A stretch of DNA of 52,159 bases from contig NZ_WNLA01000032.1 in NCBI RefSeq assembly GCF_009720865.1, forward strand, positions 1 to 52,159, read 5' to 3'. The notes below the pieces were generated by a model that was not told where the DNA came from, ran no database searches, and saw only the letters and a program-made list of their open reading frames with translations. This DNA comes from Pseudoduganella ginsengisoli (lineage in GTDB: Bacteria > Pseudomonadota > Gammaproteobacteria > Burkholderiales > Burkholderiaceae_D). The stretch's first letter is position 1. The number at the start of each line of letters is the position of its first letter. Below, one piece after another: positions 6,522 through 14,867 of the stretch. The translations under genes were made by a program, and so were the position numbers.

Positions 6522-6956
6522 TTAGATCAGACTTTCTTTCTGTGGTTTGGTGTTGAAGTTGAAGCCGCCTAATTCCGAAGTCGGATTTATGACAGGCCCA
6601 GGGGGTTTAGCTTCCGCCGGCACTGCTGCTGACACCTGCGCCACCAATGGCGGCACCGATCCAGCGGCCGACGCTGTAGGCGCCGTGGGTAGCACCTGGC
6701 CAGGCTGTTTGCCCTGGTCGTCGGCACCGTCCTGAAGGATCAATTTATTTACGTACAGTCGAAAAGCCTGGTAGCTGAAAGTTACCCGGCGTTCCTCATG
6801 CAGCGTTTCCCAAATGGTCTTGATTGGCCACCCGTCTTTCATGGCCGCATCGACCTCGGCGCGTAACGCTAAAAAGATGGCGCGATTTTTTTTCGTCGCG
6901 CCCTTGTCTTGTTTTGTCACACGATCCGCAATGCGCTCAGATAGTGTCTTTGGCAT
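6522..6956 (-). CDS. traK: TraK oriT-binding relaxosome protein
   Basis: A 144-residue basic protein. The N-terminal part (MPKTLSERI, then FLALRAEVDAAMKDGWPIKTIW and FSYQAFRLYVN) resembles RK2 TraK, which wraps the leading side of oriT; a Pro/Ala-rich linker leads to the conserved tail GGFNFN.KPQKE. The start at 6956 is chosen because it gives the RK2-like MPK start. The in-frame ATG at 7016 adds 20 residues but contains what looks like a ribosome-binding stretch (GGGAGGTGAAAGG), so the start is uncertain. It diverges from traJ across oriT. Confidence 0.85.
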   Translation of the reverse strand: MPKTLSERIADRVTKQDKGATKKNRAIFLALRAEVDAAMKDGWPIKTIWETLHEERRVTFSYQAFRLYVNKLILQDGADDQGKQPGQVLPTAPTASAAGSVPPLVAQVSAAVPAEAKPPGPVINPTSELGGFNFNTKPQKESLI

Positions 6957-7139
6957 TGTTTGTTTTACCGTTCTCAAAAATGTTGTTTTGTCGTTGTTCC
7001 TTTCACCTCCCACCATTTCCGTTGATTTTTATAACGTTTTTGGCGGTGTTTCATAGTTCTTGTCTAGAAACAAGCACATGATATATCGAAAAGTTCTCTA
7101 TGGCAAAGGTTGCTGTTGTGCTATTCTTTGGCGTATAAC

Positions 7140-7215
7140 GCGCCGAAGGCGGGCAGGATATGTGAACGTAGCTACACGGCAAGCCGTGTATCTACGTTCA
7201 CCTATCCCCTTATTC
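7140..7215 (-). other. oriT: origin of transfer (oriT), IncP type
   Basis: A 19-bp inverted repeat (7162-7180 and 7183-7201, one mismatch, 2-bp spacer) is the expected TraJ-binding site. On the bottom strand the arm runs into CACATATCCTGCCCGCC, matching the IncP nick region; by analogy cleavage is after ATATCCTG, between positions 7154 and 7153. It lies between divergent traK and traJ, as in RK2. The AT-rich 7017-7140 stretch on the traK side is the likely TraK-binding region. With the nick on the bottom strand, the traK-L-M side would lead. Confidence 0.88.
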
Positions 7216-7307
7216 GCACCTTCGGCGCTCAACGGGGTTCCCTGCTCTGCGAGGCCAGCCGGCTACCGCCAGCCCTTAAACGCGGCTTCCGCCGCACTAG
7301 AAAAACC

Positions 7308-7712
7308 ATGACCGAAAAAGCATTAAACCCAAACACCAAGAAGAGAGGCGTAGTCAGAAGCAAGGATTTGCGCGTGCCAGTGCTGCCAGATGAAGAGGCT
7401 GAAATCAAACGCCTAGCAGCGTCAGTCGGATTGGACGTTGCGCCGTACCTACGAAACATCGGGCTTGGCTACCGAGTCTCTAGCGTGCTGGATCTGAAAA
7501 AGGTTGATGAGCTGGCGAAGATCAGCGGCGACCTTGGACGCCTCGGTGGCCTGTTGAAGCTATGGCTTACTGACGATGAGAAGCTATCTCAGTTCAACCC
7601 CGTAAAGTTGCGCAGCGCGATTGAGCAAGCGTTAAGTCAAATCCTGGCTAACCAAGAGTACTTGCGGAACACGATTGAGGCGTTAATCGACCGCGAGCGT
7701 TTTAGCCGCTAA
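7308..7712 (+). CDS. traJ: TraJ relaxosome accessory protein
   Basis: A 134-residue protein with a ribbon-helix-helix-type N-terminal region (DLRVPVLPDEEAEIKRLAAS) and the RK2-identical stretch GDLGRLGGLLKLWLTDD (about residues 73-89). TraJ binds the oriT inverted repeat and guides the relaxase to the nick site. ATG 7308 is chosen by homology; the frame is open to 7110, but that would run across oriT. Its final codons and stop lie inside a KorB operator (7701-7713). traI follows 17 bp later. Confidence 0.88.
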   Translation: MTEKALNPNTKKRGVVRSKDLRVPVLPDEEAEIKRLAASVGLDVAPYLRNIGLGYRVSSVLDLKKVDELAKISGDLGRLGGLLKLWLTDDEKLSQFNPVKLRSAIEQALSQILANQEYLRNTIEALIDRERFSR

Positions 7713-7713
7713 A
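7701..7713. promoter_or_regulatory. KorB operator overlapping the traJ stop
   Basis: A perfect TTTAGCCGCTAAA whose TAA is the traJ stop codon, just before traI. No promoter hexamers are obvious here, so it may act as a KorB spreading or partition site or as a roadblock. Confidence 0.85.
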
Positions 7714-7729
7714 ACGCCTGGAGCACATT

Positions 7730-10117
7730 TTGATCGTTAAGCATGTGGCGATGAAGACTGTTCAAAAGAGCAGTTTCGTTGAGTTGACCAAATACATTAC
7801 GAGTGCCCAAGACAAGCAAGAGAGGGTAGGGCAAGTCACCGTGACGAACTGTCACCAGCGAGACCCATTAGATGCCGCCCTTGAAGTCTATGCCACGCAA
7901 GCGCAAAACAAGCGCGCGACTTCGGACAAAACCTATCACATCATCATTTCGTTTCGTGTTGGCGAGCATCCTTCGGACCAAGCGTTAAAGGAGATCGAAC
8001 AGAAGGTATGCGCCAGCCTCGGCTATGCGGATCACCAACGTATTAGCGCGGTTCATCACGACACCGACAACCTGCACATTCACGTTGCGATCAATAAGAT
8101 TCATCCAACGCGGCTCACGATCCATACGCCTTACTTCGATCACTTGAAATTTGGGCCGCTATGTGAACGTCTGGAGCTGGAGTACGGATTAGAACGTGAT
8201 AATCACCAGGTCAGGAAAACGAGTAGTGAAGCACGCGCGGCTGACATGGAAAACATGGCCGGCATTGAGAGTTTGCTTGGGTGGATCAAGCGGGAATGTT
8301 TGCCTGAGCTTAGGCAGGCTAATAGCTGGTCAGAGTTTAACCAGGTGTTGACCAACAACGGTCTTGAGATACAAAAACGAGGAAATGGCTTCATAGTCAC
8401 AGACAATAATGGGACTGCTGTTAAAGCAAGCTCGATTGCCCGCGAACTTTCTAAGGAAAAGTTAGAAACACGGTTCGGCCTATTTGAGCCGCCGCCAAAG
8501 GCTGGCATCGCGGGAATGAAACAAGCCGGGAATGGCACTGTTTTGAAGAAGCCAATAGGAAAGGTCGGGAAGGCGCCGCCTCCGGCTGGACTTCGCCACC
8601 CGGACACTATTGGAAAGATCGGTGTTCTCCACCTTGATAGCGGGAAGCGGTATGAGCCGCGTCCGGTTAAGACCAGGTACGACACTAGCACCCTCTTTGC
8701 TCGCTATATGGAACAGCAAGACGGGTTCTATGCCGATAAGAAGCATGGGATGCAGGCAGCGAGCGCCGAGCGTCTTAAAGCCCTGGAAGATGCGAAGCGT
8801 GGCGCAAAACTCAAGCGTGCTGCGATTAAGCTACTTGGTGAGTCTGCCCCCGTAAAGCGTGCCTTGTATGCGATGACGCATAAAAAGTTGCTGGCAGATA
8901 TTAAGAAAATCCGAGCCGACCATCAACGCATAAAAGCCGACATTGCAAATCGTACCCGGCGGCAATCCTGGAATGACTGGTTACAGGCGCAGGCAAAGGC
9001 CGGCGATCAGGAAGCCTTAGCTGCCTTGCGTGCTCGCGATGCCAAGCGGGAACCCCGCCGTAATTCACTGACTACGCCTACCAGTGCTTCGGTGCTGGAT
9101 GGAATCAAGCTTGATAACGTCACAAAAAAAGGTACGGTAATTTACCGCGATGGCTCTACGTCGATTAGGGATGATGGTGATCGCCTCAAGGTAGCCAAGG
9201 GATCTGGCGATCAAGCATTAGAAACAGCCCTAAAGTTGGCCATCGTCAAATATGGCCCCTGCATCAAAGTCAATGGCAGCGATGAATTCAAAGAACGCAT
9301 TGCCCAAGTTGCCGCCGCTTCCAAACTCAACATTTCGTTTGACGACGCCAAGTTAGAAAAGCGCCGTCAATTTCTTTTAGCAACTCAGCAAAAACAGGAG
9401 AAAACAGATGTCAGCCGACATGACCAACCCACCGGACGCACTCAGCCCAGCGGACACAGTACCGGACGACGTGGACCAGGTTTTAGCGATGCTCGACAAC
9501 CAATCGCCCGCAGGTTCGCCGGAGGCGGATCTAGAGGCGACGTTCGCACTACTGGACAGCCAGGCAGGGCCGGACTCGCCGGAAGCGCCGGAGACCTTGG
9601 CGGAAGCGCAAACCGCCCCGCTAAGCCCGGTATTGGAAAAATTGGATTCTTCCCGCCGCCCCCAGACCGGAAACGCTTGCGCAACGTGTCCCAACTCGGT
9701 GTGGTACGCATCGCCGGTGGAAGTGAAGTGCTATTGCCGCGTGATGTACACCCACACATGGGCAACCAAGGAGCCGAACCACATAACGGAGTGCGACGGA
9801 GTGTTTTTGGGACAGGAGGGGTAAGCGATCCTAAGACCGCAGCAATGAATAAATATGTTGCAGAAAGGGAATCAAAACGCGCCAATGGCTTCGATATAAC
9901 GAAACATGCAAGCTATAATGGCGAGCGTATCCAAGAGGCAACATATGGTGGTCTTCGGAATGTTGATGGTCAGAACTTAGCTCTGGTGAAGAGTGATGAC
10001 CAAATTTCTGTTGTGCCAGTGGATGAAAAAACGGCTCAGCGGTTAAGCCGGATGAAACTAGGAGAGCCGTTAAGCGTTAGCGGCGGCTCGATCAAGAAAA
10101 GAGGACGCAGCAGATGA
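7730..10117 (+). CDS. traI: TraI relaxase, MOBP/IncP type
   Basis: A 795-residue DNA relaxase that nicks oriT and stays bound to the 5' end of the transferred strand. The catalytic Tyr is Y22 (LTKYIT), and the metal-binding histidines lie in HHDTDNLHIH at 109-118, exactly as in RK2 TraI. The N-terminal ~300 residues are the relaxase; the C-terminal part is Gly/Arg/Pro-rich and slightly longer than in RK2. The TTG start at 7730 gives MIVKHVAM, aligning with the RK2 start. The 3' part also encodes traH in another frame. It overlaps traG by 4 bp. Confidence 0.95.
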   Translation: MIVKHVAMKTVQKSSFVELTKYITSAQDKQERVGQVTVTNCHQRDPLDAALEVYATQAQNKRATSDKTYHIIISFRVGEHPSDQALKEIEQKVCASLGYADHQRISAVHHDTDNLHIHVAINKIHPTRLTIHTPYFDHLKFGPLCERLELEYGLERDNHQVRKTSSEARAADMENMAGIESLLGWIKRECLPELRQANSWSEFNQVLTNNGLEIQKRGNGFIVTDNNGTAVKASSIARELSKEKLETRFGLFEPPPKAGIAGMKQAGNGTVLKKPIGKVGKAPPPAGLRHPDTIGKIGVLHLDSGKRYEPRPVKTRYDTSTLFARYMEQQDGFYADKKHGMQAASAERLKALEDAKRGAKLKRAAIKLLGESAPVKRALYAMTHKKLLADIKKIRADHQRIKADIANRTRRQSWNDWLQAQAKAGDQEALAALRARDAKREPRRNSLTTPTSASVLDGIKLDNVTKKGTVIYRDGSTSIRDDGDRLKVAKGSGDQALETALKLAIVKYGPCIKVNGSDEFKERIAQVAAASKLNISFDDAKLEKRRQFLLATQQKQEKTDVSRHDQPTGRTQPSGHSTGRRGPGFSDARQPIARRFAGGGSRGDVRTTGQPGRAGLAGSAGDLGGSANRPAKPGIGKIGFFPPPPDRKRLRNVSQLGVVRIAGGSEVLLPRDVHPHMGNQGAEPHNGVRRSVFGTGGVSDPKTAAMNKYVAERESKRANGFDITKHASYNGERIQEATYGGLRNVDGQNLALVKSDDQISVVPVDEKTAQRLSRMKLGEPLSVSGGSIKKRGRSR
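9408..9824 (+). CDS. traH: TraH-like acidic protein nested inside traI
   Basis: A 138-residue frame wholly inside traI in another frame. Its ATG follows a strong ribosome-binding site (CAGGAGAAAACAG). The N-terminal ~85 residues are strongly acidic with repeated LAMLD/FALLD-type blocks, in keeping with RK2 TraH, an acidic protein encoded within traI that stabilises the relaxosome. The tail is different: five Cys (CATC, CYC, EC) with Trp/His residues, suggesting a metal-binding end that I do not recall in RK2 TraH. The nesting explains the odd Gly/Arg-rich composition of TraI here. Confidence 0.72.
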   Translation: MSADMTNPPDALSPADTVPDDVDQVLAMLDNQSPAGSPEADLEATFALLDSQAGPDSPEAPETLAEAQTAPLSPVLEKLDSSRRPQTGNACATCPNSVWYASPVEVKCYCRVMYTHTWATKEPNHITECDGVFLGQEG

Positions 10118-12072
10118 ACGACAAATATAACAATGCCGTGGGGCCGCAGATAAGGGAGGGAAAGGCGAAACGTCCGAAGCTGATTCCGGCCCTTTCGGTA
10201 GGTTCCCTGGTTGGTTCAGTATGGGCGGCAACACAATATTTCGCTCACAAATTTGAATATCAAGAGGCTTTGGGCACAAGTTTTAATCATGTGTATGCGC
10301 CCTGGTCTATTGTGAATTGGGCTTCAAAGTGGAACGCCCAATATCCGACAGAAGTTACTCAGGCAATGAGTGTCGGCGTGATGACTGGAGCCGCAAGCCT
10401 CCTGGGCTTGGCTGTGTTGAATACGGTTCTGAGCAATTCAACGAAGCCAAATCAATACCTGCACGGTTCCGCCCGTTGGGCGAACTTCAAAGACATCGTA
10501 GCCGCCGGCCTGTTGCCAAAACCGGCTACTGCCCTCGATAAGCTCATGGGACGGAAGGAGAGGGCGAGCGATGGCGTGTACGTCGGCGCCTGGGTCGACA
10601 AGGCAGGGAAGACCCGCTATCTCCGCCATAACGGCCCTGAGCACGTTCTGACCTATGCTCCGACCCGATCCGGCAAGGGGGTTGGCCTGGTCATCCCCAC
10701 GCTTCTTTCATGGCGTCATAGTGCCTTAATCACCGACTTGAAAGGCGAGCTGTACGCCATGACGGCCGGATGGCGTCAGAAGTACGCAGGGAACAAGATT
10801 CTTCGTTTTGAGCCGGCATCGAATGATCCTGGTGTTGCGGCCTGGAATCCTCTTGACGAGATCCGGCTTGGCACGGAATACGAGGTTGGTGATGTCCAGA
10901 ACACAGCAACCCTCATCGTGGACCCGGATGGCAAAGGGTTGAAAGACCACTGGCAGAAGACCGCCATGCCGTTAATTGCTGGCGTCATCCTGCACGCCCT
11001 CTATAAGCGCAAATTGGAGGGAACTCCGGCGGATATGGCTACGGTTGATTTCATGATGGCTGACCCGAACCGTGACATTCGGGAACTGTACATGGAAATG
11101 ACACAGTATTCCCACGTCGACGGCAAGAACCATCCTCTGATCGGATCTGCCGGCCGTGATCAGCTCGACCGACCGGACGAGGAAGCCGGTTCCGTCCTCT
11201 CCACCGCGAAATCGTTCCTGTCCTTGTACCGAGATCCTATTGTGGCTCGCAACACTTCACGATCCGACTTCAAGATTAAGGATCTGATGAACCACGATTC
11301 CCCGGTCAGTCTCTACATCGTGACGATGCCGAACGACAAGGCCCGCTTGCGGCCCCTGGTTCGCATCATGATGAACATGATTGTTCGCCTGCTGGCAGAC
11401 AAGATGGAGTTTGAACGGGTCCAGCGGGAGCGTACCGCATGGGAGCGCTTTTGGGGCAAGGTTGTTCCCGCGACCGTCCGAACCAAGAAGACTTACAAGC
11501 ACCGCTTGTTGGGAATGGTCGATGAGTTCCCGAGCCTCGGCAAGCTCGACATTCTGCAAGAGTCCTTGGCATTTGTGGCCGGTTTTGGCCTCAAGTTCTA
11601 CCTGATCTGTCAGGACATTAACCAGCTCAAGAGCAGGGAAGAAGGATACGGCCCCGATGAAACCATTTCCTCAAACTGTCACGTTCAGAATGCCTACCCA
11701 CCTAACAGGGTGGAAACTGCCGAACACCTATCGAAGCTGACTGGCACGACCACTGTATTGAAGGAAGCAATTACGGTAAGCGGTAAGCGTACAGCGGCGA
11801 TGCAAGGCCAAGTATCCAAAACAATGCAGGAAACCCAGCGGCCACTGCTGACACCAGATGAAGCGCAGCGTATGCCGGGGCCGCGCAAAGAGAACGAACT
11901 GATCGTAGAAGCCGGCGATATGGTCGTGTACGTTGCAGGCTATCCCGCGATCTACGGCAAGCAACCTCTGTTCTTCAAAGATCCGGTGTTTGCAGCTCGC
12001 GCGGCAGTGCCCGAGCCGGAGGTAAGCGACCGTTTGCGCACCTCGGCCGCCACGGAAGCCGTGACGATATGA
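10114..12072 (+). CDS. traG: TraG/VirD4 type IV coupling protein
   Basis: A 652-residue coupling ATPase that links the relaxosome to the Trb secretion channel. Hydrophobic segments at about 24-42 and 84-106 anchor it in the inner membrane. Walker A is APTRSGKGVGL (182-192), and Walker B is in GMVDEFPSLGKLD. Its ATG overlaps the traI stop, and its own stop overlaps the start of traF. It is the partner of TrbE and TrbB, which are encoded about 32 kb away. Confidence 0.95.
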   Translation: MNDKYNNAVGPQIREGKAKRPKLIPALSVGSLVGSVWAATQYFAHKFEYQEALGTSFNHVYAPWSIVNWASKWNAQYPTEVTQAMSVGVMTGAASLLGLAVLNTVLSNSTKPNQYLHGSARWANFKDIVAAGLLPKPATALDKLMGRKERASDGVYVGAWVDKAGKTRYLRHNGPEHVLTYAPTRSGKGVGLVIPTLLSWRHSALITDLKGELYAMTAGWRQKYAGNKILRFEPASNDPGVAAWNPLDEIRLGTEYEVGDVQNTATLIVDPDGKGLKDHWQKTAMPLIAGVILHALYKRKLEGTPADMATVDFMMADPNRDIRELYMEMTQYSHVDGKNHPLIGSAGRDQLDRPDEEAGSVLSTAKSFLSLYRDPIVARNTSRSDFKIKDLMNHDSPVSLYIVTMPNDKARLRPLVRIMMNMIVRLLADKMEFERVQRERTAWERFWGKVVPATVRTKKTYKHRLLGMVDEFPSLGKLDILQESLAFVAGFGLKFYLICQDINQLKSREEGYGPDETISSNCHVQNAYPPNRVETAEHLSKLTGTTTVLKEAITVSGKRTAAMQGQVSKTMQETQRPLLTPDEAQRMPGPRKENELIVEAGDMVVYVAGYPAIYGKQPLFFKDPVFAARAAVPEPEVSDRLRTSAATEAVTI

Positions 12073-12587
12073 AGGTCCGAAGGGTAGTCGGACTGGCAGT
12101 AGTAGGCAGCGTCCTTACCAGCGTCGCCTCGGGCTTTTTGGGCGCCAGGATTAACACCACAAAGAGTATTCCCATTGGCCTGTATTGGACGGCGAATGAG
12201 TCTGTTCGGCCTGGTAGTTATGTGATGTTCTGCCCGCCACAGACCGAGGCTTTCCACCTGGCTCGAACGCGCCGTTACGTCGACTTCGGTAGCTGCCCCG
12301 GCAACTACGGTTTCATCATGAAGCGCGTTTTTGCCGTTGGCGGGGATCGCGTGGAATTCACGGCCGAAGGCGTCACAGTAAATGGTCGTGAAGTACCAAA
12401 TAGCCGGCCATTACTCCAGGACGGAGAAGGCCAGTCCCTACCTAAGATCCGAGGCACTTTTGTTCTTGCGCCGGCTGATGTCCTGCTGATGTCAGGGACA
12501 AGCACAACCTCGTTTGATGCACGTTATTTCGGCCTGGTCAAACGCATCCAGATTCAAAGCGTTATCCGGCCTGTTTTCACCTGGTAA
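12069..12587 (+). CDS. traF: TraF, S26-type pilin-maturation protease
   Basis: A 172-residue periplasm-facing protease of the signal peptidase I (S26) family with one N-terminal membrane segment (residues 6-24). The catalytic pair is predicted as S33 (in KSIPIGLYW) and K85 (in MKRVFAVGGD), matching RK2 TraF, which cleaves and cyclises the TrbC pilin. TrbC is present at 46895-47290 with the matching mature sequence. It overlaps traG by 4 bp. Confidence 0.93.
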   Translation: MKVRRVVGLAVVGSVLTSVASGFLGARINTTKSIPIGLYWTANESVRPGSYVMFCPPQTEAFHLARTRRYVDFGSCPGNYGFIMKRVFAVGGDRVEFTAEGVTVNGREVPNSRPLLQDGEGQSLPKIRGTFVLAPADVLLMSGTSTTSFDARYFGLVKRIQIQSVIRPVFTW

Positions 12588-12612
12588 TCACCAGCTTTTA
12601 GGAGTTTTATAT

Positions 12613-14640
12613 ATGCGTCTTTTCATCGCTGAAAAACCATCATTGGCCAAGGACATTGCAGCCGTCCTCGGGGTAACAGGAAAGGGTAACGGCTACATCG
12701 AATGTGGCCCCGACAAAATTACGTGGTGTTTCGGCCACATGCTGGAATTCGCGGAGCCGGATACCTACACCCCCGACGATGCACCGCGTCACGAGAAGAC
12801 CGGCAAGAAATTGTGGCGTGCGGAGGATCTTCCTATCATCCCGCAGACGTGGATTTTGGAGCCGAAGGAAGACAGCAAGGCTCAACTTGAAATCATCGGC
12901 AAGCTGTTGAAATCGGCCACCGAAGTGGTACACGCTGGCGACCCCGACCGCGAGGGCCAACTACTCGTTGATAATGTGCTTGAACATTTCAATTGTACGT
13001 TGCCGGTGCGCCGCTTTTGGGTACAGTCCAACGACGAAGTAACGTTCAAAAAAGGATTGGCCAACCTCAAACCGAATAGCGAGTTCAAAGGCTACGGCCG
13101 CGCAGCACACAACAGATCATGCGCGGATTGGCTCATTGGTATGAACATGAGCCGGGCATACACCTTGCGCGCGCAGCGCGGCGGATCTCGCGTCTTGCTG
13201 ACCATCGGCCGCGTGCAAACTCCGACGCTTGCGCTTGTCGTAGCCAGGGACCGCCAAATTGAGGCATTCAAGCCGATTCCCTTCCACACGTTGCACGCGG
13301 CCGTTAAGCACGCCAACGGCGCCTTTGTGGCGAAGTGGCAAGCCAAAGAAGATCAGGCCGGGCTTGACCCCGAGGGCCGCTTGATCGACACCAAGATTGC
13401 CGATTCTCTGGTAGCGAAGCTGACTGGCACAGCCGGCACAGTCTCAGATTCGCGCGAAGAACCGAAGACCGAAGGACACCCACGCGCATATTCGCTGTCG
13501 GACATTTCCCTTGTAGCGTCAAACAAGTTCGGCTATGGCGTTAGCGAAGTCCTGGAAATCTGCCAATCACTGTACGAAAAAAAATTCACCAGCTATCCCC
13601 GTACCGATTGTGCGTATCTACCCGAGGCCCAACATGCTGATGCACCGCGCGTACTGGCCGCTATCAAGGTCGTGAATCCCGAGCTGGCCACCCTCATTGA
13701 CCTGGCGGACCCTTCTATCAAATCGAAGACCTGGAATGACGCCAAGGTAACAGCGCACTATGGATTGATCCCCACGATGCACGAAGGCAGCAAGGATGCG
13801 CTCAACGAGAAGGAGAGTAATGTTTATAACCTGATCGTACGGGCTTACCTTGCACAGTTTTATCCGGTCCACAAATATACGAGCAAGACCCTTGTGGTGG
13901 ACATCGCCGGTGAAACCTTTAAGGCAGAAGGGAAGACCGTCACGCAAAATGGCTGGCGGGACGTGTACATGGCTGATGATCCGGCTGATTCGGGCGACGA
14001 GGCAAACCCCGATCAAAGCATGCCGGCCGTGACTGTGGGCGATAGCGTAACGTGCGTGAAAGTCGCCAGGAAGGATACCAAGACCCGTCCGCCAGTCCGC
14101 TTCACCGAAGCGAGCTTGGGCACAGCAATGGAAAACATTGACAAATACGTAGAAGACCCGGCGCACCGCAAGATGCTCAGGGAAGGGGACGGTATCGGCA
14201 CTCCCGCTACCCGCGCTTCGATCATTTCCGAACTGTTGCGTCGTGGCTTCATCGAGCCGAAGGGAAAGAGCATTGTTAGTACGCAAGTTGGTCGAAGCAT
14301 GATCGACATCTTGCCCGAGCATGTGAAAAGTCCGGTGCTGACCGCGATCTACGAACGCATGTTGAAAGACATTGCGGCCGGCACCGTTGATGCTTCCGAC
14401 TTCATGAATAAGCAAGAAAATTTCGTGCGTGACCAAGTGGCAAAGGCCAATGCCGGATCTGTCGTTATTGCCGGCGCCGAAACACGCCAAGTCTCGACCG
14501 TCCACAAATGTCGTGTCTGCAAACTCGGGCTTGTTCGCCACACTGGCAAGCAGCCGTGGTGGGGATGCAGCGGCTATCCCACTTGTAATGAGCGTTACCC
14601 CGACCTGAAAGGCCAACCCAATTTCGCTGCTAAGAAATAA
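12613..14640 (+). CDS. traE: TraE, topoisomerase III (TopB)
   Basis: A 675-residue type IA topoisomerase. The TOPRIM domain opens with FIAEKPSLAKDIA and holds GDPDREG; the active-site Tyr lies in TSYPRTDC at about residue 328. A single four-Cys zinc finger (CRVC ... CSGYPTC) ends the protein. IncP plasmids carry it as traE; it is not strictly needed for transfer but may resolve replication intermediates. ATG 12613 follows TAGGAGTT; upstream in-frame codons overlap traF and are rejected. traD follows 11 bp later. Confidence 0.94.
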   Translation: MRLFIAEKPSLAKDIAAVLGVTGKGNGYIECGPDKITWCFGHMLEFAEPDTYTPDDAPRHEKTGKKLWRAEDLPIIPQTWILEPKEDSKAQLEIIGKLLKSATEVVHAGDPDREGQLLVDNVLEHFNCTLPVRRFWVQSNDEVTFKKGLANLKPNSEFKGYGRAAHNRSCADWLIGMNMSRAYTLRAQRGGSRVLLTIGRVQTPTLALVVARDRQIEAFKPIPFHTLHAAVKHANGAFVAKWQAKEDQAGLDPEGRLIDTKIADSLVAKLTGTAGTVSDSREEPKTEGHPRAYSLSDISLVASNKFGYGVSEVLEICQSLYEKKFTSYPRTDCAYLPEAQHADAPRVLAAIKVVNPELATLIDLADPSIKSKTWNDAKVTAHYGLIPTMHEGSKDALNEKESNVYNLIVRAYLAQFYPVHKYTSKTLVVDIAGETFKAEGKTVTQNGWRDVYMADDPADSGDEANPDQSMPAVTVGDSVTCVKVARKDTKTRPPVRFTEASLGTAMENIDKYVEDPAHRKMLREGDGIGTPATRASIISELLRRGFIEPKGKSIVSTQVGRSMIDILPEHVKSPVLTAIYERMLKDIAAGTVDASDFMNKQENFVRDQVAKANAGSVVIAGAETRQVSTVHKCRVCKLGLVRHTGKQPWWGCSGYPTCNERYPDLKGQPNFAAKK

Positions 14641-14651
14641 GGAGAAAACGG

Positions 14652-14867
14652 ATGTCCACTGAGAACCCTAAAGAACTGTTACCCGAGTTGTTTGACACTG
14701 GCCCCTCTGATGCGCTGGTTGAGAAGCTGGCAGACGCAATGACGCCCGGTTTCGTTGCCGAATGTGATCCGATCGAAGCAGAACGCGCTGGCGCCTTTGC
14801 AGAAGATGCCATGAGTGAAGCCGATGCGTTAGCAAGCAGCATCGACCTCAACCGGCCAGCGGGGTAA
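14652..14867 (+). CDS. traD: TraD small conjugation protein
   Basis: A 71-residue acidic protein (ELFDTGPSDALVEKLADAM, then EAERAGAFAEDAMSEADAL), recognisable as the small TraD that sits between traE and traC in IncP plasmids; it is unrelated to the coupling protein TraD of F. A ribosome-binding site (AAGGAGAAAAC) precedes the ATG. Its TAA overlaps the traC ATG. Function unknown. Confidence 0.8.
   Translation: MSTENPKELLPELFDTGPSDALVEKLADAMTPGFVAECDPIEAERAGAFAEDAMSEADALASSIDLNRPAG

Noticed and set aside
8203..9885. Several minus-strand frames opposite traI
   Set aside because: Shadows of the relaxase gene without translation signals.
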